Shown: positions 41,807 through 50,386 of the stretch, one piece after another
Layout of the letters: each line of letters begins with the position of its first letter
Position numbering within the stretch: position 1 is the stretch's first letter
Assembly: GCF_001866645.1 (NCBI RefSeq)
Contig: NZ_MLYP01000046.1
Span: forward strand, 1-64,000
DNA length: 64,000 nt
Direction: 5' to 3'
Source: Streptomyces colonosanans
GTDB lineage: Bacteria; Actinomycetota; Actinomycetes; Streptomycetales; Streptomycetaceae
Position numbers and translations under genes: made by a program
The notes under the pieces: model-generated
What the model saw: the letters and a program-made list of their open reading frames with translations, nothing else
Told to the model about the DNA's origin: nothing
Databases searched by the model: none

Positions 41807-43285
41807 TCAGGCGCCGACCTTCGCCGGTGCCTGGTCCGCCTCCCCGTCCGTGACCGCCTCGGCGGTCCGGTCGCGGCTCAGCTTCTGCTTCACCAGAGCG
41901 ATCGCGACCACCACCGCGGCGACGAGCAGGGACAGCGACACGGTCGTGCGTCCGTTGTGCTCCGTGTCGGTGAGCATGTAGCCGAGGACGGCCAGCATCA
42001 GCGCGGTCGTGGCCCAGGTCAGGTACGGGTACAGCCACATCTTCACGGTCAGCTTCTCGGGTGCCTCGCGCTGGATGATCTTCCGCATCCGCAGCTGCGA
42101 GAAGCAGATCACCAGCCAGACGAAGATGGCGACCGCGCCGCTGGAGTTGACCAGGAAGAGGAAGACCGAGTCCGGGAACTTGTAGTTGAAGAAGACGGCC
42201 AGGAAGCCGAACAGGACGGAGACGATGATCGCCGCCAACGGCACGCCACGACGGGTCGTCCGCGCGAAGGACTTCGGCGCGTCGCCCCGCTGACCGAGCG
42301 AGAAGGCCATGCGGGAGGCCGTGTAGAGCCCGGAGTTGAGGCAGGACAGCACCGACGCCAGCACGATGAAGTTCATGATCTGGCCGGCGTGCGCGATACC
42401 GAGGGAGTCCAGGGCTGCGACGTACGAGCCCTTCTTCTCGAGCGACGGGTCGTTCCACGGGATCAGACAGATGACCACGAAGATCGAGCCCAGGTAGAAG
42501 ACGGCGATACGCCAGATGATGCTGTTGGTGGCCTTGGTCACGGCCTGCTGCGGGTCCTCCGCCTCGCTCGCCGCCAGCGTGGGGATCTCACTGCCCATGA
42601 AGGAGAAGACCACCAGCAGCACACCGGTGAGGATGGCGCCCGGCCCATGGGGCAGGAAGCCGCCGTGGGCGGTGAGGTTGCTCAGGCCCGCCTTGTCGCT
42701 GTGGACGCCGGGCAGCACCCCGAAGACGGCGAGGGCGCCGACGACGATGAACGCGCCGATCGCCACGACCTTGATCCCGGCGAACCAGAACTCGAACTCG
42801 CCGTAGCTGCCGACCGAGACCAGGTTGGTCGCGGTCAGGACGACCATGACGATGAGAGCCCAGCCCCACTGGGGCACGGCAGGTATCCACCCCTCGAGGA
42901 TCTTGGCGCCCGCGGTGGCCTCCACGGCGAGCACGACCACCCAGAAGAACCAGTACAGCCAGCCGATCGAGAAACCGGCCCAGCGACCGAGCGCGCGGTC
43001 CGCGTGCGCGGAGAAGGAGCCGGACGTGGGGTTCGCCACAGACATCTCGCCCAGCATGCGCATCACGAGTACCACGAGCGTGCCGACCAGCGCGTAGGAG
43101 AGCAGGATGCCGGGACCGGCGGTGGCGATACCCGTACTGGAGCCGACGAACAGACCGGCACCGATGACGCCACCGATGGCGATCATCGAAAGATGGCGGT
43201 TCTTGAGTCCGGCCTGAAGGCCGCCACCGGTCTCTCCGGGGCGGCCAGGGTCGTTTCCGGCCTTGGGGGTCGGCAGCGAGGTCAT
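41807..43285 (-). CDS. Amino-acid permease, APC superfamily (second copy)
   Basis: A 492-aa twelve-helix transporter related to the one at 39214-40593. Motifs: LKNRHLSMIAIGGVIGAGLFVGSSTG, LVMRMLGEMSVANPTSGSFSAHADRALG, SYGEFEFWFAGIKV and PEKLTVKMWLYPYLTW. The long charged C-terminal tail (SRDRTAEAVTDGEADQ) is extra. The ATG at 43285 follows AAGGAATTACCCCCT. Upstream, at 43332-43406, lies a direct-repeat array likely to be an operator. With bioY between the two paralogues, this may be an old duplication around 1 kb of other sequence. Confidence 0.92.
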   Translation of the reverse strand: MTSLPTPKAGNDPGRPGETGGGLQAGLKNRHLSMIAIGGVIGAGLFVGSSTGIATAGPGILLSYALVGTLVVLVMRMLGEMSVANPTSGSFSAHADRALGRWAGFSIGWLYWFFWVVVLAVEATAGAKILEGWIPAVPQWGWALIVMVVLTATNLVSVGSYGEFEFWFAGIKVVAIGAFIVVGALAVFGVLPGVHSDKAGLSNLTAHGGFLPHGPGAILTGVLLVVFSFMGSEIPTLAASEAEDPQQAVTKATNSIIWRIAVFYLGSIFVVICLIPWNDPSLEKKGSYVAALDSLGIAHAGQIMNFIVLASVLSCLNSGLYTASRMAFSLGQRGDAPKSFARTTRRGVPLAAIIVSVLFGFLAVFFNYKFPDSVFLFLVNSSGAVAIFVWLVICFSQLRMRKIIQREAPEKLTVKMWLYPYLTWATTALMLAVLGYMLTDTEHNGRTTVSLSLLVAAVVVAIALVKQKLSRDRTAEAVTDGEADQAPAKVGA

Positions 43286-43331
43286 AGGGGGTAATTCCTT
43301 TGCGCCGGGTGTGGGGACGTGGGGGCACCCG

Positions 43332-43406
43332 TACGTAGCGACGCTTCTGTCCCTACGGGCGGAATACGGGGCCCATACGAGCGGAGTCGGGGGCTCGTAC
43401 GAGCGG
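43332..43406. promoter_or_regulatory. Direct-repeat operator array upstream of permease 2
   Basis: TACGTAGCG (43332), TACGGGCGG (43354), TACGAGCGG (43376) and TACGAGCGG (43398), exactly 22 bp apart, with a further TACGGGG at 43365 (11 bp). It lies 47-121 nt upstream of the ATG. An 11/22-bp direct-repeat period is typical for OmpR-type response regulators. Confidence 0.6.
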
Positions 43407-43566
43407 TGTGACGCGCCGGTCCTGTGAATCCGAGGCTTATGAATTCGAGAACCTTCGACCCCCGATTGTTACTGCAGGTTCCCCTCAGGTTCTGTAGTGA
43501 CGGTCACATGTGGTGTTGCCGACACCCGGCGAAGCCGCAGCGCGACAGCCGTGTCACACTCGGATC

Positions 43567-44052
43567 ATGCGCGTGTATCTCGGCTCAGACCATGCCGGAT
43601 TCGAACTGAAGAACCACCTCGTCGAGTGGCTCAAGGCAGCCGGGCACGAGCCCGTCGACTGCGGGCCCCACATCTACGACGCCCAGGACGACTACCCGCC
43701 GTTCTGCCTGCGCGCCGCGGAGCGTACCGCCGCGGACCCCGACTCCCTCGGCATCGTGATCGGCGGCTCCGGCAACGGGGAGCAGATCGCCGCGAACAAG
43801 GTCAAGGGCGTACGGGCGGCCCTCGCCTGGAGCGAGGAGACGGCCTCGCTGGGTCGGCAGCACAACAACGCGAACGTCGTCGCCGTGGGTGCGCGGATGC
43901 ACACGCAGGAGGAGGCGACGAAGTTCGTCGAGACGTTCCTGAACACACCGTTCTCGGGTGACGAACGACACGTGCGGCGCATCGCCATGCTGTCGTCGTA
44001 CGAGACGACCGGCGAGCTCCCGCCGATTCCTTCCCACCACCCGCAGGGCTGA
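43567..44052 (+). CDS. rpiB: Ribose-5-phosphate isomerase B
   Basis: A 161-aa RpiB/LacAB isomerase that interconverts ribose-5-phosphate and ribulose-5-phosphate. Motifs are VYLGSDHAGFELKNHL, GIVIGGSGNGEQIAANK (with the catalytic-loop Ser/Gly motif seen in actinobacterial RpiB, no Cys) and VRAALAWSEETASLGRQHNNANV. The ATG at 43567 lacks a clear Shine-Dalgarno; initiation may be weak or the message nearly leaderless. A terminator separates it from nei. Confidence 0.95.
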   Translation: MRVYLGSDHAGFELKNHLVEWLKAAGHEPVDCGPHIYDAQDDYPPFCLRAAERTAADPDSLGIVIGGSGNGEQIAANKVKGVRAALAWSEETASLGRQHNNANVVAVGARMHTQEEATKFVETFLNTPFSGDERHVRRIAMLSSYETTGELPPIPSHHPQG

Positions 44053-44114
44053 GGACACCCCTCCGGCATCCGGAGGAGAGGAGTACGGGGCACGGCCCCG
44101 AGCAGGTCCGGACA

Positions 44115-44144
44115 GGGCCGGGGTTCCGGGCGGAACCCCGGCCC
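44115..44144 (+). terminator. Terminator of rpiB
   Basis: 13-bp stem (44115-44127 with 44132-44144) with a 4-nt loop. Confidence 0.8.
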
Positions 44145-44173
44145 CGTGACATTCACCGGGAGGTAGGGCAACC

Positions 44174-44983
44174 GTGCCAGAGGGGCACACCATTCATCGG
44201 CTGGCCGAGGACTACTCGGCACGGTTCGCCGGCGCCCCCGTCACCGTCCGCAGCCCCCAGGGCAAGTTCGCCGACGCCGCAGCCCTCCTCGACGGGGCCG
44301 AGCTGGACACCGCCGACGCCCACGGCAAGCACCTCTTCCTCGGCTTCCGCGGCGGCGAATGGGTGCACATCCACCTCGGTCTCTTCGGCAAGGTCACCTT
44401 CGGTGACGCCCCCGCGCCCCCGCCCACCGACACGGTCCGTCTCCGGCTCGCGAACCCGGCCTCGTACGTCGACCTCCGCGGCCCCACCACCTGCGCGCTG
44501 ATCACCGACGCCGAGAAGTCCGCCGTCCACGGCCGCCTCGGTCCCGACCCGCTGCGCGACGACGCCGACCCCGCGGCCGCCTACCGCCGGGTCCGCCGCA
44601 GCCGCACCACCATCGCCGCCCTGCTCATGGACCAGAAGGTCATCGCCGGTGTCGGCAACGTCTACCGCGCCGAGGTCCTCTTCCGGCACGGCATCGACCC
44701 GTATCGCCCCGGCAGGGGCATCACCCCGGCCGAGTGGGACGCGATTTGGGCCGACCTCGTCGAGCTCATGCGCGAGGGCGTCCGGAACAACCGCATCGAC
44801 ACCGTCCGCCCCGAACACACCCCCGAGGCCATGGGCCGTCCGCCGCGTGTGGACGACCACGGCGGCGAGGTGTACGCGTACCGCAGGGCCACCCTGCCCT
44901 GCCACATCTGTGGCGGCGAGATCCGCACCGCCGATCTCGCCGCCCGCAATCTGTTCTGGTGCCCGAGCTGCCAGAGGGCCTAG
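44174..44983 (+). CDS. nei: Formamidopyrimidine/endonuclease VIII-type DNA glycosylase
   Basis: A 269-aa base-excision-repair enzyme. N-terminal VPEGHTIHRLAED gives the catalytic Pro after Met removal, and Glu3; the helix-two-turn-helix QKVIAGVGNVYRAEVLF and the C-terminal zinc finger CHIC ... CPSC are intact. It removes oxidised bases and cuts at AP sites. The PEGHTIHR start fits actinobacterial Nei-2/Nei-type rather than Fpg (PELPEVE). GTG at 44174, GGGAGG 6-10 nt upstream. Confidence 0.92.
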   Translation: MPEGHTIHRLAEDYSARFAGAPVTVRSPQGKFADAAALLDGAELDTADAHGKHLFLGFRGGEWVHIHLGLFGKVTFGDAPAPPPTDTVRLRLANPASYVDLRGPTTCALITDAEKSAVHGRLGPDPLRDDADPAAAYRRVRRSRTTIAALLMDQKVIAGVGNVYRAEVLFRHGIDPYRPGRGITPAEWDAIWADLVELMREGVRNNRIDTVRPEHTPEAMGRPPRVDDHGGEVYAYRRATLPCHICGGEIRTADLAARNLFWCPSCQRA

Positions 44984-45005
44984 CACCCGGGCCTAGCATC
45001 CGGGC

Positions 45006-46235
45006 CTAGAACCCGTGCGGCAGCCACGGCGCCGCCGCCGAGCCGAACGCCAGGGACGCCTCCGCCAGCGCCCCCTGCCGCAGCTCCCGCACCCGTCCCG
45101 CCGCCGCCAGCGCCGTGAGCGAGATCCCGCCGAGATACGCCGACCCCAACTCCCGTACGGACAGGGAGAGATCGACCGCGTCCGTCGTCCGTGCGCAGGA
45201 CGCGCCCTTCCCGTCGCCCGTCAGCCGCCAACGCCCCTCGTTCCAGGGGCAGAAGGAGTCCTCGACCTCGAACACCACGTCCAGCGGCGCCTGGTACGTG
45301 CGCGCCTGAAGCGCCGCGCCCACGTCCACCAGCCGGACATGGAGCGAGTCCTTCGTCTGTATGCCGCAGCGGCGGATGTCCGACACCTGGTACTGCCAGG
45401 CGTCATCCATCGGCCGTCCGTGCGCGATGACCCGCGACGTCAGGTCGATGTCGAGGACGAACCGCCACAGCGCGGCACACGCCGCCGCATCCAGGCCCTC
45501 CAAGTCCTGCACGATCACAGTGCCGTTGGCGCTGGACTGGTGCCAATCCGGCTTGACGCGGAAGCGGGTGTAGCCCACGGTCTCGCCGTCCCGCTCCGCG
45601 ACCACGCACTGCAGTGGCGACGCCCCCTCCCGCTCCCTCTGCGGGTCCAGCAGCGCCAGCCGCTCCCAGTCGGGCTGTCGTGCCAGCATGCCGGGCCGCC
45701 CCGGCACGAGTCGCGCGTACACCTCCTCGCACACGTCGAGGACATCGGCCGGAGCGGCGTACCGCAGGCGTACGTCGTCCGTGCCGGGCGGCACCGACAG
45801 CTGTACCCGGTGGCTGTCGATCTCGGCGTTCACATGGAGCGTGCCGATGCCGTAGCCGAACCGGCCGTAGATCACGGGCTCGGACGCGGTCAGCACCGCG
45901 AGTGGCTCCCCCCAGGAGCGGATGTCGTCGAGCTGCCGGCGCATCATCGACGTCAGCACCCCGCGCCGGCGGTGTGTGGCCGCGACGCTCACCCCCGTGA
46001 TACCCGCCGCGCGGACCGAGGCGCCGCCGGGGACGGTGAGACGGAAACTGAACGCACCCGCCGTGCCGATACAGTCCTCTCCGTCCCATGCGCCCAGGAA
46101 TCTGTCGTATTCGGAGAGTTGATTCCAGAGTCCACGTTCTTCGGGTGATTCGTCCACGCCGCCGAAGGCCCGGAGGAGGTTGTCGTACCAGGTGTTCCAC
46201 TCGTCCTGCCGCAGCAGTCGCACATCAGTCGCCAT
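45006..46235 (-). CDS. Eis-like GNAT acetyltransferase with SCP2-type C-terminus
   Basis: A 409-aa protein with two GNAT halves and a C-terminal sterol-carrier-like domain, the architecture of Eis aminoglycoside/lysine acetyltransferases. AcCoA motif is VSVAATHRRRGVLTSMMRRQL at about residues 82-102, then VIYGRFGYGIGT; the terminal carboxylate PWLPHGF ends the protein as in Eis, where the C-terminal carboxylate is in the active site. Acceptor unknown; self-protection against an amine compound is possible. Start ATG 46235 without a strong ribosome site. Divergent from the phosphatase gene. Confidence 0.88.
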   Translation of the reverse strand: MATDVRLLRQDEWNTWYDNLLRAFGGVDESPEERGLWNQLSEYDRFLGAWDGEDCIGTAGAFSFRLTVPGGASVRAAGITGVSVAATHRRRGVLTSMMRRQLDDIRSWGEPLAVLTASEPVIYGRFGYGIGTLHVNAEIDSHRVQLSVPPGTDDVRLRYAAPADVLDVCEEVYARLVPGRPGMLARQPDWERLALLDPQREREGASPLQCVVAERDGETVGYTRFRVKPDWHQSSANGTVIVQDLEGLDAAACAALWRFVLDIDLTSRVIAHGRPMDDAWQYQVSDIRRCGIQTKDSLHVRLVDVGAALQARTYQAPLDVVFEVEDSFCPWNEGRWRLTGDGKGASCARTTDAVDLSLSVRELGSAYLGGISLTALAAAGRVRELRQGALAEASLAFGSAAAPWLPHGF

Positions 46236-46384
46236 GGGCCATGCCTACCAGGGCAATGCGGGGCGAGCGAGGGGATTTCTCTCCTGTTGCGGGGGGCGGA
46301 TCCGTGTGAAGTTCAGCGCTCGGAGGAGGGACAAGTGGGACCTCCCGTGCCAAGCGGCAGGCCGGATGGATAGGGTCCCGAACG

Positions 46385-47563
46385 ATGGCAGCAGGACGAG
46401 TGCGGCGCGCGGAAGCCGAGACGATCACGGCCCGGTTGAAGAAGCAGTGGCACCGGGTCCGCACCGGCCTGCGCAGATCCGCCGTGGACTACTTCCGCGG
46501 GGACGGCTCGGACTGGATCGCGCTGGCCGGTCTGCTGCTGACGGTTCCGCTCATCGCGGCGACGACCCTGGCCAACCCCGTGTGGTGCTCGCCGGCCGTC
46601 CTCGTCCTGCCGATCGTGGCGGGCGGCCTGCTGCTGAGGCCCTCCAGCCTGCTCGCGCTGTACGCCGCCGCCGCCACCGCGCTGATCGTCGAGTCCGTCC
46701 GGCTCGGCCCGTACACGGAGGGACCGTCCCGGGTCACGCCCGGCATCGTGCTCGTGGTCGCGGCCTGCGGGTTCTTCGGGCTGCTGATCGCGCAGTTCCG
46801 CAGCCGGGTCGGGGTGCCGTGGCGGCGCGGCGGCACCATGCTCTTCGATCTGCGCGAACGCATCCGTGTCCAGAGCAAGCTGCCGAGGCTGCCGCTGGGC
46901 TGGCACCGCGAGATGGCGCTCAGGCCGGCCGGAGGGCAGTCGTTCTCCGGCGACTTCGTGGTGGCGGCCCGGACGAACGGGGGCCGCACGCTGGAGGTCG
47001 TCCTGACGGACGTCTCGGGCAAGGGCATGGACGCGGGCTCGCGCGCCCTGCTGCTGTCCGGGGCGTTCGGCGGCCTGCTGGGATCGCTCCCACCGCACGC
47101 GTTCCTGCCGGCGGCGAACGGCTATCTGCTCCGCCAGGACTGGGACGAGGGTTTCGCGACCTCGATCCACCTGGTCCTGGACCTGGATTCGGGCGACTAC
47201 GAACTCTATTCGGCCGGACACCCGCCGGGCCTCCAGCTCTGCGCGGGCAGCGGCCGCTGGGAGGAGAAGGCGGCGGAGGGGCCGCTCCTCGGTGTGTACG
47301 ACGGCGCCCAGTTCGACCCCGTGAAGGGCTCGCTGCGCCCCGGGGACGTCCTGATGCTGTTCACGGACGGCCTGGTGGAGACCGCCGAACGCGACATCGT
47401 CGAGGGCATCGACCGGCTCACAGGCGAGGCCGACCGCTATGTGACCGGCGGCTTCCACGGCGCGGCCTGGCATCTCATCGAGGCGGTCGCGAAGGACGTG
47501 AACGACGACAGGGCGCTGCTGCTGATCAGCCGCGAGGGCCCGACGGCCCAGGCAGCGCGCTGA
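46385..47563 (+). CDS. Membrane-bound SpoIIE/RsbU-type PP2C phosphatase
   Basis: A 392-aa protein: basic N-terminus, membrane helices at about 45-65, 70-90 and 115-140, then a PPM phosphatase domain of the SpoIIE class (about 170-385) with QSFSGDFVVAAR, VLTDVSGKGMDAG, FATSIHLVLDLDSGDYELYSAGHPPGL and LLMFTDGLVE-like LMLFTDGLVETA. Such phosphatases dephosphorylate anti-anti-sigma factors (STAS). No STAS or RsbW gene is adjacent, so the partner lies elsewhere. ATG at 46385. Confidence 0.9.
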   Translation: MAAGRVRRAEAETITARLKKQWHRVRTGLRRSAVDYFRGDGSDWIALAGLLLTVPLIAATTLANPVWCSPAVLVLPIVAGGLLLRPSSLLALYAAAATALIVESVRLGPYTEGPSRVTPGIVLVVAACGFFGLLIAQFRSRVGVPWRRGGTMLFDLRERIRVQSKLPRLPLGWHREMALRPAGGQSFSGDFVVAARTNGGRTLEVVLTDVSGKGMDAGSRALLLSGAFGGLLGSLPPHAFLPAANGYLLRQDWDEGFATSIHLVLDLDSGDYELYSAGHPPGLQLCAGSGRWEEKAAEGPLLGVYDGAQFDPVKGSLRPGDVLMLFTDGLVETAERDIVEGIDRLTGEADRYVTGGFHGAAWHLIEAVAKDVNDDRALLLISREGPTAQAAR

Positions 47564-47630
47564 GCCTGCCCCCCAAGGGCCGTGGCAGCGCGTACTCGGT
47601 GGCGCTCCGTACGGTCGGCCTTCGGCCGGC

Positions 47631-47671
47631 GGGCACCCTCATCGCGGTCGCCGCGCACGATGAGGGCGCCC
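47631..47671. terminator. Bidirectional terminator, phosphatase / acyltransferase
   Basis: 16-nt arms with two mismatches (47631-47646 with 47656-47671), between convergent stops. Confidence 0.7.
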
Positions 47672-47695
47672 CCTTGCCCGGGTCCTCGTACTTGC

Positions 47696-48865
47696 TCAGG
47701 CCTTCGTACGCGCACGAGCGACCTGTGCCGCGTCCTTCCTGAACGCCCACTCCATCCTGGGCTCCATCACGAAGCGGAAGACGCGCCGCACGGGTGCCGT
47801 ACACAGGGCCGTCACCAGGGCGCCCGCAAGGAGGGTCACGCACACCTCACCGAGCGGCCGGTGGAGCCACTTCGCGTCGAACCAGCCCTGGTAGGCCGCG
47901 GTCCTGGTGACGAAACCATGGAGCAGGTAGCCGTACAGCGTGCCCGTGCCCAGCGTGGTGAACCACATCGTCCGGCGCGGTACCCAGGCGAAGAAGCAGG
48001 CCGTGAGCAGCAGCGAGCAGCCCAGCAGTATGAGGACCATCACCGGACCGCACCACCAGGGCGCCCCCAGTTCCTGGGCGCTGTCGCGGTGGTAGAACCA
48101 GGCCGGGTTCATCCGCGGCACCGCCCACCACGCCACGGCCGACGCGCAGAGGAACACGGGCACGGACAGCATCCGGACCCTGCGGCCGCGCACCGCCTGG
48201 AAGTGCTCCGGCCTCATCGACAGGCCGATGACGAAGAACGGCAGGAACTGCAGCACCCGCTGGAGGTCCAGATCGTTGCCGATGTCGGGCGACATGGACG
48301 CCAGCATGGCGATCGCGATGGACAGCGGGACCGGATGGCGCACCACCTTCCACAGCGGGGCCGTCAGTCGCCAGACGAAGAGCGCGATCAGGAACCACGT
48401 GAGATACCAGGGGTCGAGCAGGCTGATCGGCATGTCGGTCTCGCCGCCGACGGTGCGCGCCAGGAAGGTGTACGCGGTCTCGAACACGATGTACGGCACG
48501 ACGACGCCGGTCAGTAGGCGCTTCAGCTTCTCGGGGCGCATGTCGAAACTACGCGAGAAATAGCCGGAAATGAGGATGAAGGCCGGCATGTGGAAGGCGT
48601 AGACGACCATGTACGCCGCCTGGAGGGTGCGGCTGCCGTCCTTCAGCGGGTCCCAGGAGTGGCCCATGGCCACCAGGACGATCGCCAGGTACTTGGCGTT
48701 GTCGAAGAAGGCGTCACGCTGCTTGGCGGGAGGTCTGGCGGCCTGCGGTTCGCGCGGACTCGGCACTGCGTCCGCTGTTGGCTGCGTCGGGGTGAGCGGC
48801 GCGCGCAACGGGGGCGCCGACGACGGGCCCGTTGCTCTTGAGGAGGACGAGGCGGCGTGGAACAT
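47696..48865 (-). CDS. Membrane acyltransferase (acyltransferase-3/fucose-acetylase like)
   Basis: A 389-aa integral membrane protein with about ten helices. After a ~45-residue Pro/Ala-rich N-terminus, the first helix carries FFDNAKYLAIVLVAMGHSW with the putative catalytic His of the family; YMVVYAFHMPAFILISGYFS and DPWYLTWFLIALFVW follow. The family O-acylates cell-surface sugars. The ATG at 48865 is used; it lacks a strong ribosome site. It is divergent from a long AT-richer intergenic region. Confidence 0.85.
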   Translation of the reverse strand: MFHAASSSSRATGPSSAPPLRAPLTPTQPTADAVPSPREPQAARPPAKQRDAFFDNAKYLAIVLVAMGHSWDPLKDGSRTLQAAYMVVYAFHMPAFILISGYFSRSFDMRPEKLKRLLTGVVVPYIVFETAYTFLARTVGGETDMPISLLDPWYLTWFLIALFVWRLTAPLWKVVRHPVPLSIAIAMLASMSPDIGNDLDLQRVLQFLPFFVIGLSMRPEHFQAVRGRRVRMLSVPVFLCASAVAWWAVPRMNPAWFYHRDSAQELGAPWWCGPVMVLILLGCSLLLTACFFAWVPRRTMWFTTLGTGTLYGYLLHGFVTRTAAYQGWFDAKWLHRPLGEVCVTLLAGALVTALCTAPVRRVFRFVMEPRMEWAFRKDAAQVARARTKA

Positions 48866-49374
48866 TTGAGAAACCCTAACGCTCCCGTGGGGCCGCGTAA
48901 AACGCTCGATGTGCATCCTCCTTATCGCCTGCGGATACTCCGGATTCACCAGGATCCGTTTTGCCGGGACGTGTTCTTGCACACATCGGGGAGAGTGTCG
49001 ATTGCCCAATGCCGTTGGGGTGTTGTGTCCGTTTTCACCATGACGAATGAACCCAAAACACCCACCATCTTCGGGTGGCTCCGGCGAAATGCCCGACCGG
49101 TGACGGTATTTGAATTCCCTGTAAACGCGATGTGTGGACATGGAAACCGTCCACGTTCATTTCAGTTCGGAGGGTCCTTCGAAATGCCCGGAGAGAAGAC
49201 CGGGTTCACCGCGGCCACCGGCGTACCCGTGGGTGGACTCACGGCACGGATGGCCGACGATGTGTCACCAGCCGCATACGGAGGGCCAGTTGGTGGCACG
49301 ATGGTTCTGGCGGGGGTGCGCGGGGACGGTGCACCCGGGCCGGGAGAACGGACCGACCGAGGGTGTGATCAGTT
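48866..49374. other. Long intergenic region, relatively AT-rich on its left side
   Basis: 509 nt without a convincing gene. 48870-49150 is clearly less GC-rich than its surroundings (stretches such as TTTTCACCATGACGAATG). An open frame 48857-49429 exists, but it has atypical codon use and no ribosome site. Promoters for the acyltransferase and 64-aa genes must be here. Confidence 0.5.
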
Positions 49375-49569
49375 GTGGCCATTTCGCTGTCAGTGGTGCT
49401 GCTGTTGGCGATCATCCTGGTGGTGTTGATCCGAGGGGGCTCGATCAAGACCGGACCGGCGATCGTGGCGATCCTCTTCGGCTTCTTCCTCGCCTCGACC
49501 GGCATGGCTCCGGACATCAACCGGTTCCTGAACTCGATAGCGGAGACGATCAACTCGATCAGATTCTGA
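49375..49569 (+). CDS. Conserved small membrane protein, 64 aa
   Basis: Starts VAISLSVVLLLAIILVVLIRGG: a hydrophobic helix (about 3-19), a short basic loop GGSIKTG, and a second helix (about 27-45, PAIVAILFGFFLASTGM) with polar tail INRFLNSIAETINSIRF. The sequence is typical of a small conserved Streptomyces family without known function. GTG at 49375 with GAGGGTG ahead, terminator behind. Two-helix small proteins like this often modulate larger membrane complexes, but nothing links it to one here. Confidence 0.8.
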   Translation: MAISLSVVLLLAIILVVLIRGGSIKTGPAIVAILFGFFLASTGMAPDINRFLNSIAETINSIRF

Positions 49570-49570
49570 A

Positions 49571-49618
49571 GGGGGCGACCGTCCGCCCGCGGACCGGCGC
49601 GGGCGGACGGCCGCCCCC
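49571..49618 (+). terminator. Terminator of the 64-aa gene
   Basis: 20-bp stem with one mismatch (49571-49590 with 49599-49618), 8-nt loop, directly after the stop. Confidence 0.9.
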
Positions 49619-49831
49619 GTGCGGGCTCGGGGCCGTGAACCGCTCGCCCGGGGCGGCCCGCGGGCGCGCATGCCCGTACGGACGGCACCCGGCCGGACGC
49701 GCACCGCATCGGGGCGCGAGCCGACGGCGCCGCACGGGCCGTGGCGTGCACACGGCGACGGGGCCGGCCGAGGCCCTCGCCGGGGTGCGGTGCGCGCCAC
49801 GGGCGTACGGCACCCGCAGAGCACCGGGGAA

Positions 49832-49878
49832 CGCCGGAGGCCCGGCGAGGGAAGCGGTCCCTCGCCGGGCCTCCGGCG
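49832..49878 (-). terminator. Terminator of tRNA-Gly
   Basis: Perfect 21-bp stem (49832-49852 with 49858-49878), 5-nt loop, directly past the tRNA 3' end. Between here and 49619 (about 210 nt) I see nothing else. Confidence 0.9.
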
Positions 49879-49883
49879 GATGG

Positions 49884-49954
49884 AGCGGGCGACGGGAATC
49901 GAACCCGCGTAGCTAGTTTGGAAGACTAGTGCTCTACCATTGAGCTACGCCCGC
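49884..49954 (-). tRNA. tRNA-Gly (anticodon TCC)
   Basis: Cloverleaf of 71 nt: acceptor GCGGGCG/CGCCCGC, D arm GCTC...GAGC, anticodon stem CTAGT/ACTAG around CTTCCAA (anticodon TCC), T loop TTCGATT. The CCA end is encoded at 49883-49881. Confidence 0.97.
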
Positions 49955-50107
49955 AACAGGTTGCGCCGCAGGTCAGTGACCGCGGCACAGGATGCATCGT
50001 AGCGGGTCGTCACCCTCGTAGGCCAACGTGTTGATCCGCACGCCGGTCAGGCAGAGAAAGCGGCCGACGCAGCAAGCCCGGCCATGTACCCTACGTGTCG
50101 CACCAGA

Positions 50108-50184
50108 CGGGGTGTGGCGCAGCTTGGTAGCGCGTCCGCTTTGGGAGCGGAAGGCCGTGGGTTCAAATCCCGCCACCCCGACCA
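50108..50184 (+). tRNA. tRNA-Pro (anticodon TGG)
   Basis: Cloverleaf with acceptor CGGGGTG/CACCCCG, D arm GCGC...GCGC, anticodon stem TCCGC/GCGGA around TTTGGGA (anticodon TGG), T loop TTCAAAT; discriminator A and encoded CCA (50182-50184). It lies divergently to tRNA-Gly, 153 nt away, and upstream of tig. Confidence 0.97.
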
Positions 50185-50386
50185 CCGGCAGGCGCCCTCC
50201 GGCGCGGCCTCGCAAGATCACCTTTTGGGGCGTGTACCGCCTGCGGTTACTATGCAAGCTGCGCGCCCGTGTGTCTGCATTGTCATGTCTCTCAGGCCGG
50301 GGCCCGCGAATCCGCCGAAGGCAGCGCCCGTCCCGGGCGGAGCAGCTCGGCAGAACCCAAGAAGTCAGCCACAAGGAGACCGAACC

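Noticed and set aside
43332..43406. TACG array as GlnR box or CRISPR
   Set aside because: The units do not fit gTnAc-n6-GaAAc, and units are far too short and variable for CRISPR.
48857..49429. Possible 190-aa protein in the large gap before the 64-aa gene
   Set aside because: No ribosome site, odd composition, overlaps the start of the convincing 64-aa gene; start lies inside the acyltransferase start region.
49619..49830. Open frames on both strands between the 64-aa gene and tRNA-Gly
   Set aside because: Low-complexity Arg/Pro/Gly translations without start signals; nothing recognised.
49881..50184. tRNA-Gly or tRNA-Pro as integration site of a mobile element
   Set aside because: No integrase, no duplicated tRNA 3' end and core genes on both sides.
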